A stretch of DNA of 64,000 nucleotides from Asanoa sp040676615 (GCF_040676615.1 NZ_JBFAPI010000014.1:62001-126000); one strand, 5' to 3'. Counted from the first letter of the stretch, positions 26,695 to 35,022 are shown. The notes: generated by a model from the sequence alone, not told the origin. A program made the numbers and translations.

Positions 26695-26743
26695 TAGGAA
26701 CGGTCCGTTCCAGTCGGGATCCGATTGGAACGGACCGTTCCTA
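26695..26743. terminator. Near-continuous 49-bp palindrome (terminator or operator pair)
   Basis: The 17-bp arms 26695-26711 and 26727-26743 are perfect inverted repeats, and each arm core (GGAACGGTCCGTTCC) is itself nearly palindromic. The spacer is also almost self-complementary. Lying 14 bp after the fasciclin stop, it could terminate transcription. The GGAACGG-type dyads equally resemble paired TetR-type operators for the next gene. Confidence 0.55.
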
Positions 26744-26808
26744 CCATTTCTCTTGGCGTCAGCCCAGCTTCGCTGGCAGCTCTGGGCCCCCGCGGGTCAG
26801 CCGATGGG

Positions 26809-27150
26809 ATGGTGCGGCGGCTCGAGGCCGACGTCGAGTCCGCGCTGTCGCGGTTCGGCGACCAGATCACCCGCGTGGAGGTACACCTGGGCAGCGAGAC
26901 CGCTGGACGATCCAGCGGTGCGGACAAGCGCTGCATGATGGAGGCGCGGCCCGTCGGACGGCAGCCGGTCGCCGTCACGCACCACGCGGCATCCGTCAGC
27001 GAGGCCTGCAGCGGTGCCCTGCACAAGCTCGGGAGCCTGATCGAGAACAGGTGCGGGCGGTCGGAGACCCGCAAGGGTGGGCGAGTCCATCAGCCACCTG
27101 GAGGCCGGGTAGGGGCTGCTCAGGCTTCGATTCGCCGCACGAGGCTCTGA
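26809..27150 (+). CDS. Ribosome hibernation-promoting factor-like (HPF/RaiA N-domain) protein
   Basis: This 113-residue product contains SRFGDQITRVEVHLG, DDKRCMMEA-like KRCMMEARPVGRQPVAVTHHAA and a following helix, the pattern of short actinobacterial HPF/RaiA-like proteins that bind the 30S subunit under stress. The start is uncertain: ATG 26809 gives a short first strand, while the frame is open to a TTG at 26725 inside the palindrome. The last 25 residues do not look like the family. Confidence 0.6.
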   Translation: MVRRLEADVESALSRFGDQITRVEVHLGSETAGRSSGADKRCMMEARPVGRQPVAVTHHAASVSEACSGALHKLGSLIENRCGRSETRKGGRVHQPPGGRVGAAQASIRRTRL

Positions 27151-27166
27151 GCCGCGGCGACGCGTC

Positions 27167-27733
27167 GTGGGCGAGGCGGCCGACGGCTCTGCGGTGCTGG
27201 CCGCGGTCGCCGAGCACAAGCCCGACGTGGTGCTGATGGACGTCCGGATGCCCGGACTGGACGGACTCGCCGCGACCGAACTGCTGCGCGGAAGCCCCGA
27301 CCCTCCCGAGGTCAACCTGCTCACCGCTTTCCACGTCGACGAGTACGTGCTGCGTGCGCTGCGTGCCGGAGCCGTCGGATTCCTGCTCAAGGACACCCCA
27401 CCGGCCGACATCCTGCACGCCGTCGAGCGAGTCGCGGCCGGTGAGCCGTTCCTCTCGCCGGCCGTCCTCCGGCAACTGCTCACCCATCTCGACGGCGCCA
27501 GCGCGACCGGCCGCCGCGACTACGCGCGCACCGTGTTGAGCCGGCTCAGCGACCGGGAACGAGCCGTGGCGGTAGCGCTCTCGCAGGGTAAGTCCAACGC
27601 CGAGATCAGCCGCGAACTGTTCCCCAGCGTCGCGACCGTGAAACAGCACGTGTCGAGCATGCTGGCGAAGCTGGCCCTCAAAAACCGTACGCAGATCGCG
27701 CTCCTCGCCCAGGACGCCAAGCTGGACATGTGA
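27167..27733 (+). CDS. NarL/LuxR-family response regulator, N-terminally truncated
   Basis: The receiver domain keeps the phospho-acceptor Asp (VVLMDVRMPGLDG) and the Lys (FLLKDTPP), and the LuxR helix-turn-helix is intact (LSDRERAVAVALSQGKSNAEISRELFPSVATVKQHVSSML). The first about 35 residues, including the acidic pair needed for phosphorylation, are absent: the readable protein starts at the VGEAADG strand with a GTG and no clear ribosome site. No sensor kinase gene is adjacent. It is probably a broken gene, though the DNA-binding half could function. Confidence 0.7.
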   Translation: MGEAADGSAVLAAVAEHKPDVVLMDVRMPGLDGLAATELLRGSPDPPEVNLLTAFHVDEYVLRALRAGAVGFLLKDTPPADILHAVERVAAGEPFLSPAVLRQLLTHLDGASATGRRDYARTVLSRLSDRERAVAVALSQGKSNAEISRELFPSVATVKQHVSSMLAKLALKNRTQIALLAQDAKLDM

Positions 27734-27734
27734 C

Positions 27735-27776
27735 CGTCGGGCGACCCGGTGTGGGTCGCCCGACGTTTGTCTCGTT
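27735..27776 (+). terminator. Rho-independent-type terminator
   Basis: A perfect 13-bp stem (27735-27747 with 27753-27765, loop GGTGT) is followed by TTTGTCTCGTT. It lies 1 bp past the response-regulator stop and is well placed to end that transcript. Confidence 0.8.
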
Positions 27777-27779
27777 CGG

Positions 27780-28170
27780 CTAGTGGTGGCTCAGCCCGGT
27801 GAACCAGGTGCGGACGAGGGGTAGCGAGGTGATCGCGGATCCGACGTGGTCGACATCGCCCAGGTCGATGATCTCTGCGGTACCGCCTCGAGCGAGGATC
27901 TGCCGGCGGCACTGTTCGGCGTTGGCAAAGACGACGTCCCGATCGCCGCGTGCGGCGTAGAGCCTGGTCGGGACCTTCGGAGCCCAATGGCAGACGTCGT
28001 TGGCCCGCAGCCCGGCGGCGTACCGGCCGGTCGGGTTGGCGATCAAAGCGAGGGTCTCCGGCCGGAACAGCTCCTGGGGGCGGTTAGGACGCTGTCGATG
28101 TAGGCGATGCCTTGGCTTCCGTCGAAGAGGCCCTCGACGATGTCGGCGTACGGTGCGGTGAAGATCTGAT
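27780..28170 (-). pseudogene. Secretory lipase/alpha-beta hydrolase remnant
   Basis: The reading frame gives YADIVEGLFDGSQGIAYIDS, then after a frameshift near 28085 continues as MIANPTGRYAAGLRANDVCHW and ends RLYAARGDRDVVFANAEQC...GDVDHVGSA. This is the C-terminal part of an actinobacterial lipase with the late Asp and His of the triad. The upstream end is cut where BrkB-like sequence begins on the other strand. Confidence 0.55.
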
Positions 28171-28492
28171 GTGGATCGTGGCCGTGCTCACCGCGCTGCC
28201 ACGGCTGCGAATGCCGCTGCGCCGGGTCCTGGGACCAGCGCTGTTCGTCGCCGCCGGATTGGAGCTGCTCAAGATACTCGGCCGGCTCTACGTGCGCGGC
28301 ACCGAGGCCAACGCCACCTACCTGGTCGTTGCCGGCGCGGTCGGGCGGGTGGTCTTCCTCAACATCGTCAACCAACTGATCCTGTCCGCGGCGACACTGG
28401 CCGCTACCAGTACCACTGGGGAGGTCACCGATCTCGCCGTGCCCCGAACACGCGCTCGGGAGGGCAGTGTACGAGTGCGTCGATCTGGGTAA
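28165..28492 (+). pseudogene. YihY/BrkB-family membrane protein fragment (copy 1)
   Basis: The segment encodes the last part of a YihY/BrkB-type membrane protein: ALFVAAGLELLKILGRLYV, then AYLVV-like TYLVVAGAVG and FLNIVNQLILSAATLAAT. The N-terminal two thirds are missing. It is strongly similar in DNA to 41510-41812 and both begin at the same place (GTGGCCGTGCTCACCGCGCTGCC region), so one is a copy of an already truncated fragment. Confidence 0.6.
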
Positions 28493-28561
28493 CTCCCACT
28501 GACCGGCTCGCCCTGGACCCCGGCGTCGGATCCCTCGTTCCGACCCGTGCCAGGAGACTGA

Positions 28562-29617
28562 ATGCCGTCGATCCAACCGCCCCCCGTCGTGTCAGCGGAA
28601 CGCAGCGCGTTGCCAGATCAAAGAGCTCGGGGAAGCGCGTACGCCGAACTGTCTCGCGAGATCAAGCGTGCCGGCCTGCTCGACCGGCGCCCGGGGTACT
28701 ACCTCGCGATGTTCGCTGTCATGGCCGCTATGTGCGCCGTCGGCGTCGCCGCCTTCATCCTCATCGGCAACTCGTGGTGGCAGCTCGCCACCGCCGCCTA
28801 CGTCGCCGTGATCTCCACGCAGCTGGGTTTTCTGGGTCACGATGCCGGTCATCGTCAGATCTACCGGTCCGGCCGAGCCAACTACCTCGCCGGCGTCGTG
28901 CTCGCCAACGTCTGGGTCGGGTTCAGCTACGGCTGGTGGGTGGACAAGCACAGCCGCCACCACGCCCACCCCAACGACGAGGACAAAGACCCGGACGTAG
29001 GCGCCGGAGCGCTCGTCTTCACAGCGAGGCAGGCACAGGCCAGCGGGCGCGTCGCCCGGTTCTTCTACCGCTTCCAGGCGTGGGGATTCTTCCCGCTGCT
29101 GCTGCTGGAGGCGGTCAACCTGCGGGTCTCCAGCGTCCGCTACCTGATCAGCGACCGCACGCGGCCCCGGTTGATCGAGCTGGCCATGCTCGGCCTGCAC
29201 ACCGCCGGGTACCTGGGGGTCGTGTTCTGGGTACTGTCCCCGGGAAAGGCGCTGCTGTTCATCGCCGTACACCAAGGCTTGTTCGGGCTCTATCTCGGAT
29301 GCTCCTTCGCACCCAACCACAAAGGCATGCCGCAACTGAGCCCCGCCGACGCCGCCGACTACCTCCGTCGTCAGGTGCTGACCTCGCGCAACGTGCGTGG
29401 CCACTGGCTGACCGACTTCGCGCTCGGCGGCCTCAACTACCAGATCGAACATCATCTGTTCCCATCGATGCCGCGAGCCAACCTGCGGCACGCCCAACGC
29501 ATCGTCAAGGAGTTCTGCGCCGCCCACCGGGTCTCGTACCTCGAAACCGGGTTGGTCGCGTCATACACCCAGGCACTTCGCCACCTCGACACCGTCGGGC
29601 GGACACCCGCGCTCTGA
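28562..29617 (+). CDS. Membrane fatty acid desaturase
   Basis: This 351-residue integral membrane di-iron desaturase carries the three histidine boxes HDAGH, HSRHH and QIEHH; the Gln-for-His in the last box is typical of front-end (delta-6-like) and some acyl-lipid desaturases. Several hydrophobic segments flank the boxes. It would introduce a double bond into membrane acyl chains. ATG 28562 has GGAG upstream. It appears monocistronic. Confidence 0.88.
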   Translation: MPSIQPPPVVSAERSALPDQRARGSAYAELSREIKRAGLLDRRPGYYLAMFAVMAAMCAVGVAAFILIGNSWWQLATAAYVAVISTQLGFLGHDAGHRQIYRSGRANYLAGVVLANVWVGFSYGWWVDKHSRHHAHPNDEDKDPDVGAGALVFTARQAQASGRVARFFYRFQAWGFFPLLLLEAVNLRVSSVRYLISDRTRPRLIELAMLGLHTAGYLGVVFWVLSPGKALLFIAVHQGLFGLYLGCSFAPNHKGMPQLSPADAADYLRRQVLTSRNVRGHWLTDFALGGLNYQIEHHLFPSMPRANLRHAQRIVKEFCAAHRVSYLETGLVASYTQALRHLDTVGRTPAL

Positions 29618-29639
29618 AGACCCAGTCGAGTTCGGCTTA

Positions 29640-29967
29640 TGGCGTTTAGCTGCGCCGATTGCCCGGGACGTGCCCGGGGTGTTCGCCATTGGCACCGGGG
29701 CCGCGCGGACCGTAGGCGCGATGAAGGATTTGATGCCCGGAACCGCCGCGAGCGCGTCACAGGGGCGTCGGGGTCGAGGTGGGCGAGAACGAGGCCGCGG
29801 TCGATCTGGACATCGTGGTGGAGTACGGGTTCTCCGCCAATGAGCTGGGCAAGGGCATTCAGCACAGCGTGAAATCGTCGGTGGAACGGATGACCGGGCT
29901 CGATGTCGTCGAGGTCAACGTCAACATCAACGACATTCACCTGCCGGGCGAGGGGGCGAGAGCGTGA
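29640..29967 (+). pseudogene. Asp23/Gls24-family protein, frameshifted
   Basis: Two frames together give a recognisable Asp23 domain: IARDVPGVFAIGTGAAR in the first, then VGENEAAVDLDIVVEYG and VERMTGLDVVEVNVNINDIHLPG in the second. One extra G in the GGGG run near 29762 explains the shift. The normal N-terminus (before the APIARDVPG strand) is also unclear. Intact relatives are envelope-stress proteins in actinobacteria. Confidence 0.6.
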
Positions 29968-30065
29968 GCGGCGAGTCACGGGTGTCATGACCGTGGAGCC
30001 GCCCCGGGACTGATCTGGTGGTCGGCCGGGCGGCGCAAACGGCCAAGCGCGCCAGGCTCGAACGG

Positions 30066-30119
30066 GTGTATGATTTAGACATTCCGGAATCGACGACACC
30101 CAGTCTGAGGTGCCAGCCA
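30066..30119 (+). repeat. About 55-bp dispersed repeat, copy A (promoter-like)
   Basis: It matches 45490-45545 over its length with few differences. The core is GACATTCCGGAATCGACGACA, containing the palindrome ATTCCGGAAT, preceded by GTGTATGATTTA. It lies just upstream of a small membrane-protein gene, so it may be a shared promoter or operator. Confidence 0.6.
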
Positions 30120-30145
30120 CACCGGCGAAGCCCTTAGGGAATGTC

Positions 30146-30517
30146 ATGTCTGTTCTGCATCGGACGTCGAGCGCACCCCACGCTCCGGCCACGGAGGTCT
30201 CGCCGCAAGCGGTTCCCGTTAACCCGAATCACCGTGACCCACCCGCAGGTACATCGCCAACAATGTCCACTCATTCAGCGCGCGCTGCAGGGCAGACGCC
30301 CGAAGGGCAACGGCTGACCCAGCGCATCTCGCTTCTGCTCGGTCAGCGGACGGGCCTTAGTCGAGTGATGCTGGTCGTCTTGACCGGTGCACTGATTTTC
30401 GGGTTGATCGGCTTCGCCGCTCAGATCCTGTGGGTCGTCGCCATCATCATCATCGCGCTCGGTCTGGGTTACGTCGCTGCGAATAGCCGACGCGACCGTA
30501 CCAACCCCGACAGCTAG
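30146..30517 (+). CDS. Small membrane protein
   Basis: A 123-residue product with a Pro/Ser-rich N-terminus, then a basic segment (GQRLTQRISLLLGQRTGLSR) and a hydrophobic region (VMLVVLTGALIFGLIGFAA, ILWVVAIIIIALGLGYVAA) forming two helices or a hairpin. No family is recognised. ATG 30146 follows AGGGAA; ATG 30262 is an alternative that removes the disordered part. The dispersed repeat upstream may drive it. Confidence 0.55.
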   Translation: MSVLHRTSSAPHAPATEVSPQAVPVNPNHRDPPAGTSPTMSTHSARAAGQTPEGQRLTQRISLLLGQRTGLSRVMLVVLTGALIFGLIGFAAQILWVVAIIIIALGLGYVAANSRRDRTNPDS

Positions 30518-30582
30518 CACCACGAGGATCATCGCGACCGCGCGCCGCTGAGACGCGGCGTTGCGGGTCGGGCAGGGAATGG

Positions 30583-30637
30583 AACGAACGGCACCTCTCT
30601 GTGTCAACCCGTTGGGAGGAGAGAGGTGCCGTTCGTT
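30583..30637. repeat. 18-bp perfect inverted repeat
   Basis: The arms 30583-30600 and 30620-30637 are exact reverse complements (core GGCACCTCTCT) around a 19-bp loop. The structure lies 65 bp after the small membrane-protein gene and exactly at the point where the epoxide hydrolase remnant on the other strand ends. It may be a terminator or the trace of a small mobile element. Confidence 0.6.
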
Positions 30638-30639
30638 TG

Positions 30640-31117
30640 ACACACCCCGTGTGTTGGGAGTGGGGCCGTAGAAGCCGAACGCTGGCAACCAGGGCACCAC
30701 GAGGTCGAACGCGATCGTCGGGTCGAGGCCATAGCCGCCCGGGTCGCTGAGTGGTCCCAGGATATCGAGGTACTCCGCGACCGAGCCGGGCCAGCCATGG
30801 CTGAGCACGAGCGGACCGCGTCCGGCTCGGGCGAGCGGATGTGCAGGAAGTGCACGTTCGTGCCGTCGATCGTGGTCGTGTACTGGGGACGTGCGTTGAG
30901 TCTCGCTCACACGCTTTCCAGTCGTGGCGCTCACGCCAGTGCTCACCCAGCTCGCGTACCCGGCGACCGGGACGCCATAGCCTTTGTCGCCGCCCGCCGG
31001 CTGCGGGGCCCAGCGAACTCGCGCGACCCGGTCCCACAGATCCGCCGGCTCGTCATCGGGAATCGTGATCCGGCAGGGCTGGATCTCTTCGTCTTTCGGC
31101 GTTCGGTCACAGGTCAT
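30640..31117 (-). pseudogene. Epoxide hydrolase remnant (EHN-type N-terminal part)
   Basis: Pieces of an actinobacterial epoxide hydrolase occur in successive frames: EEIQPCRITIPDDEPADLWDRVAR, then HWRERHDWKACE, then MHFLHIRSPEPDA, then HGWPGSVAEYLDILGPLSDP and FDLVVPWLPAFGFYGP. At least two frameshifts interrupt it, and the catalytic C-terminal half is missing beyond the inverted repeat at 30583-30637. Confidence 0.65.
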
Positions 31118-31539
31118 GCAGCGACCAGCCACTCGGGGTCTGCGCTGGCGGTTGCGGATGAGCCCGACCCGGTAAGGGTTTCGGGGTTCGTCACCGGCCG
31201 CTGCGCCTGGTCGGGCGGGACGGTGAGGACGCTGAGCAAGCCGGTCAGGTCGAGTATTCGACGCACGATGGGCCGGACGCCGGTGACCCGCAGGTGGCAG
31301 TCGACCTGAACGACGGCGTTGCGTACGGCAACTAGCGCACTGATTCCGGTGCAGTCCACAAAGGTGACGCCGGAAAGGTCGACGGTGAGGGCGACCGGCG
31401 GATGCCCGCGAAGCACGTCGAGCAAGCGGTCGCGGAGATCCTCAGCGGTTGCCAGGTCGACCTCACCGACGACGGCAGCCCGGGCCGTGTCCCGCGACGG
31501 GTATGTCGTATCGATGTGCATCTGTGGGGTCCGGGTCAC
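31114..31539 (-). CDS. STAS-domain anti-sigma factor antagonist
   Basis: This 141-residue protein has a STAS domain with LTVDLSGVTFVDCTGISALVAV; the phospho-acceptor position is Thr (DCTG) rather than the usual Ser. Such proteins release SigB/SigF-type sigma factors from anti-sigma kinases. A sigma factor of that type is encoded at 41944-42900, though not adjacent. The C-terminal 30 residues are low complexity. ATG at 31539 is used. Confidence 0.82.
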   Translation of the reverse strand: MTRTPQMHIDTTYPSRDTARAAVVGEVDLATAEDLRDRLLDVLRGHPPVALTVDLSGVTFVDCTGISALVAVRNAVVQVDCHLRVTGVRPIVRRILDLTGLLSVLTVPPDQAQRPVTNPETLTGSGSSATASADPEWLVAA

Positions 31540-31780
31540 AGGCGAGAAAGAGGTGAACAGGTTTCCTCCGACCTAACTGCATGGAATGCGTCAGAGCGGG
31601 CGGGGATCAGGCCCGGGCCGGGGAGGCAGCACATGATCGGCGTGCTGCGGTCTCGACGAGCCACGCACGTCTGTGCGGCGCAGCTACCAGGCAGACTACT
31701 CGCACACCGGGTTGGTGGGGCCATCCGAACTGGTCCACCTCCATCGGAGTACCTCTGTCCTGCGACAAGTCGGCCGGACA

Positions 31781-31837
31781 GCCCCATGGGACCGGCCAGC
31801 GCCGCAGTCCGTGCGGCGTTGGACGATCCCATGGGGC
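31781..31837 (-). terminator. Large two-stem hairpin downstream of the BON gene
   Basis: The outer 11-bp arms (31781-31791 and 31827-31837, GCCCCATGGGA) enclose an inner 11-bp stem (31796-31806 with 31812-31822, one G-T wobble) and a 5-nt loop. It is 36 bp after the BON-protein stop on the minus strand. It could be a terminator or a structured RNA. The rest of 31540-31872 shows no gene. Confidence 0.5.
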
Positions 31838-31872
31838 GTTGAGCTGCCGGGCGTGTGCCGGGGTCGGTTGGG

Positions 31873-32541
31873 TCAGGGGGTGACGCGCAGGTCGTTCCGC
31901 ACGCTGGTCACGCCAGCGGCGGACCAGGCGGCGTGCTCGGCACCGCGGCGATCCGCGAAGGATCGCACAGTTCCGTGCAGGGTCAGCTCGTGGTCCTTGA
32001 GGTCGATGGTGATGGCCTGGGTGCGCAGTTGGGCGTTGCGCGCGATGGCCTTCTCGACCGCGGGCTTCATGACGGTGACCCCGCCGCCTTGGCTCAGCGA
32101 GATGTCGTTCCTGATCCCGGCGAGACCGTTGAGGTAGGTGACGGCGCGCTCGGCGGCGTCGCGCTGGTATGCCCAGGCGACGGTGCCGGACAGCGTGATC
32201 ACGTGGTTGTCGACGTCTGCCTTCACGGTGGCAGAAGGCACATCGACCGCCCAGTCGAGCAGCTGCGTGGCCTTCTTGGCGATCTCGCCGTCTTCGGTGC
32301 CGGACGACCGCGGGATGCGGACGACTATGCCGTCGATGACGGACTTGACGCCCCACAGGCGCATGGCTGCCCGCTTCGCGGCGTGCCGCTCGGGCAGAGT
32401 GCCGACGTCGCCGGCAAGGTTGACGACACCCTCCTTCACACTCACCTCGATGCGCGCGGCGTCGAGGTCGGGCGTGAAGAGGAGCTCGTCGCTGATGAGG
32501 GTTTGGAGGTCCTTGTCGGTGCGCTGTACTGCCTGTGTCAT
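31873..32541 (-). CDS. Protein with three BON domains
   Basis: This 222-residue protein consists of three consecutive BON domains, each about 65 residues with the conserved Gly of VVNLAGDVGT, VITLSGTVAW and ELTLHGTVRS. BON domains bind lipids or surfaces and occur in osmotic-shock and envelope proteins; there is no signal peptide, so this one is probably cytosolic or peripheral. ATG 32541 is preferred over an in-frame TTG at 32583. It diverges from the ABC operon across an AT-rich spacer. Confidence 0.82.
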   Translation of the reverse strand: MTQAVQRTDKDLQTLISDELLFTPDLDAARIEVSVKEGVVNLAGDVGTLPERHAAKRAAMRLWGVKSVIDGIVVRIPRSSGTEDGEIAKKATQLLDWAVDVPSATVKADVDNHVITLSGTVAWAYQRDAAERAVTYLNGLAGIRNDISLSQGGGVTVMKPAVEKAIARNAQLRTQAITIDLKDHELTLHGTVRSFADRRGAEHAAWSAAGVTSVRNDLRVTP

Positions 32542-32574
32542 GAGTCGAACGATGGTCCCTCGGGCAGGATTGCT

Positions 32575-32700
32575 CAAGGACAATTAGGTATATAGCCAAA
32601 ACAATCTTCTAACTCGGTAAAAAGTTCCCGTATATAGAGCAAAGTAGACACCTATTACGTACAACATTTATTGTCTCCTCTCTCTTGCACGCGCCGCGCC
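32575..32700. promoter_or_regulatory. AT-rich divergent promoter region
   Basis: This stretch is strikingly A/T-rich for the window, with two TATATA runs and an ACAA-N6-TTGT dyad (32662-32675). It separates the divergent BON-protein and ABC-operon genes and probably holds both promoters. No gene is seen. Confidence 0.5.
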
Positions 32701-32798
32701 GACTGGGCCGAACAGGCGTAGGCTGCGAGCGTCGCTCAGGACCCCGGCGGCCGACATACCGCCGATGGCGGTTGGCCCGCCCCCCAGTCGAGGTCCAC

Positions 32799-34091
32799 AT
32801 GAACGCGATGAAGTCACGAACCCTGCTCGCAGCGGTCCTCACCCTGCCGCTAATCGCCACCGCAGCGTGTGGTGGCGGCGGAGATGAGACCTCGGGCAGT
32901 GACGCCGCCGCCGCGCGGGGTCCCATCAGCATCTGGTATTCCAACAACGCCCAGGAAGTCGCGTGGGGCAAGCAGGCAGTGGAAATGTGGAACGCCGCCC
33001 ACCCGACCGAGAAGGTCACGGCGCAGGAAATCCCAGCCGGCACGACGTCCGAGGCAGTGATCGCCGCGGCCATCACCGCCGGCAACGCGCCCTGCCTCGT
33101 CTACAACACCTCGCCAGCGGCTGTGCCCAACTTCCAGGCCCAGGGCGGGCTCGTCCCGTTGGACGACTTCGCCGACGGCGCGAGCTACATCGCGGGGCGC
33201 TCGGGGGCCACGGCCGACCAGTACAAGTCGGATGACGGCGCCTTCTACCAGCTGCCGTGGAAGGCCAACCCGGTGATGCTCTTCTACAACAAGAAGGTGC
33301 TCACCGCGGCCGGCGTCGACGCCGACAACCCCCCGCTGGGCACCTACGCGGAGTTCCTCGACACGGCAAGGAAGATCGTCACCAGCGGCGCCGCCAAGTA
33401 CGCGATCTACCCGTCGCCGTCGAGCCAGTTCTTCCAGCCGTGGTTCGACTTCTACCCGCTGTACGCGGCCGAGAGCGGCGGCGAACTCCTGGTCAAGGAC
33501 AAGAAGGCCACCTTCGACTCCGACGCCGGCAAGGCCGTCGCCGGGTTCTGGGCGCAGGTCTACAAGGACAACCTGGCCGGGAAGGAGGCCTACAACGGCG
33601 ACTCGTTCGCCGACGGCACCGCGGCGATGGCGACCGCCGGGCCCTGGGCAATCTCCGCGTACAAGGACAAGGTGGACTGGGGTGTGGTGTCGGTACCGAC
33701 GGGGGCCGGCAGCGCGATCGACCAGCCGACGTTCAGCGACGCGAAGAACATCGCGGTCTACACGGCCTGCGCCAACCGGGGCACCGCGTGGGACTTCCTC
33801 AAGTTCACCACCAGCGAGGAGCAGGACGGCAAGCTGCTCGAGATGACCGGCCAGATGCCGCTGCGCCAGAACCTGGAGCAGACGTACGCCGCCTATTTCG
33901 CGGCGAACCCCGCGTACAAGACGTTCGCCACCAAGGCGGCGCATCTCGTCGAGGTGCCGAACGTGCCGACTTCGGTCGAGGTGTGGCAGACCTTCCGCGA
34001 TGCGTGGTCGAAGTCTGTGATCTTCGGCGAGGAGGACCCCAACCAGGCCCTGAGCGGGGCCGCCACGAAGATCAACGATCTCGTGAAGTGA
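32799..34091 (+). CDS. Sugar-binding lipoprotein of ABC importer
   Basis: This 430-residue family-1 binding protein has a Sec signal peptide ending in the lipobox ATAACG, a Gly/Asp linker, and the family segments AVEMWNAAHPTEKVTAQEIP and LPWKANPVMLFYNKKVLTAAG. It delivers a sugar to the two permeases downstream. ATG 32799 is preceded by GAGG. The operon continues with GH130, so the cargo is probably a beta-mannoside or related oligosaccharide (inference). Confidence 0.9.
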   Translation: MNAMKSRTLLAAVLTLPLIATAACGGGGDETSGSDAAAARGPISIWYSNNAQEVAWGKQAVEMWNAAHPTEKVTAQEIPAGTTSEAVIAAAITAGNAPCLVYNTSPAAVPNFQAQGGLVPLDDFADGASYIAGRSGATADQYKSDDGAFYQLPWKANPVMLFYNKKVLTAAGVDADNPPLGTYAEFLDTARKIVTSGAAKYAIYPSPSSQFFQPWFDFYPLYAAESGGELLVKDKKATFDSDAGKAVAGFWAQVYKDNLAGKEAYNGDSFADGTAAMATAGPWAISAYKDKVDWGVVSVPTGAGSAIDQPTFSDAKNIAVYTACANRGTAWDFLKFTTSEEQDGKLLEMTGQMPLRQNLEQTYAAYFAANPAYKTFATKAAHLVEVPNVPTSVEVWQTFRDAWSKSVIFGEEDPNQALSGAATKINDLVK

Positions 34092-34095
34092 CCCG

Positions 34096-35022
34096 ATGAG
34101 CACCGTCGCTCCGCCTGCCGAGCGCACGGCGGCCAAGCGGCTGGCGACCGGCATCCTCGGCCGCCAGCCGATCGGCCTGCTGTTCAGCGCCCCGTACGCC
34201 GTGTTCATCGCCGCGCTCTTCGCGTACCCGCTGGGGCTGGCCGTCTGGATCTCGTTCCGGCACTGGGTGTTCACCGCCCCGGGCGTGAACGTGCCCCGAC
34301 CGTTCGTGGGTCTCGACAACTACGTCGACGTGCTCGGAGATCCGGCCGTGCGCCGGTCGTTCCTCAACATCCTCATCTTCTTGGTGATCAACGTCCCGCT
34401 CACCGTGGTGCTGTCGCTGGTCCTGGCCACCGCGCTCAACGCGGCGATCCCGTTCCGGACATTCTTCCGCGGCAGCTTCTACGTGCCGTACGTGACGGCC
34501 AGCGTGGCCGTCGTTGGCGTATGGCTGTTCCTGTTCAGTTCCGGAGGCCTGGTCAACAAGGGCATCGGTCCGCTGGCGCCCGACCCGTCGTGGCTCGTCA
34601 ACGGCACCTGGGCGATGCCGTCGATCGCGCTGTTCGTCACCTGGAAACAGCTCGGCTTCTTCATCCTGGTCTACCTGGCCGCGCTGCAGAACGTGCCGAA
34701 GGAGCTCTACGAGTCGGCCGCCGTCGACGGCGCGTCGAGGTGGCGCCAGTTCCGCGCCGTCACCGTGCCCGGCGTCCGGCCCGCGACGACGCTGGTGACC
34801 CTACTGGCCCTCATCACCGGCGCCAACCTGTTCACCGAGCCGTACCTGCTGACCAATGGCGGCGGGCCGAACGGGAAGTCGGCGACACCAGTGCTGTTGA
34901 TGTACCAGAAGGGCATCGAACAGGGTCACCCCGACGTGGCCGCGGCGATCGGCGTTCTCCTGGTCATCGGGGTGCTGATCCTCGCCGCCGCACAACAGCT
35001 GCTCGAGCGGAGGCGGGGATGA
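34096..35022 (+). CDS. Sugar ABC transporter permease (LacF/MalF type)
   Basis: This 308-residue permease has six predicted helices and the EAA loop ESAAVDGASRWRQFRAVTVPG. It pairs with the following MalG-type permease, whose start overlaps its stop (ATGA). The gene lies 4 bp after the binding protein. No ATPase gene is in the operon, so a shared MsiK-type ATPase is likely. Confidence 0.9.
   Translation: MSTVAPPAERTAAKRLATGILGRQPIGLLFSAPYAVFIAALFAYPLGLAVWISFRHWVFTAPGVNVPRPFVGLDNYVDVLGDPAVRRSFLNILIFLVINVPLTVVLSLVLATALNAAIPFRTFFRGSFYVPYVTASVAVVGVWLFLFSSGGLVNKGIGPLAPDPSWLVNGTWAMPSIALFVTWKQLGFFILVYLAALQNVPKELYESAAVDGASRWRQFRAVTVPGVRPATTLVTLLALITGANLFTEPYLLTNGGGPNGKSATPVLLMYQKGIEQGHPDVAAAIGVLLVIGVLILAAAQQLLERRRG

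Noticed and set aside
31540..31872. Possible CRISPR-like or tandem repeat between STAS and BON genes
   Set aside because: The repeated strings are the two arms of one hairpin (31781-31837), not spaced direct repeats. No CRISPR array was noticed elsewhere in the window.
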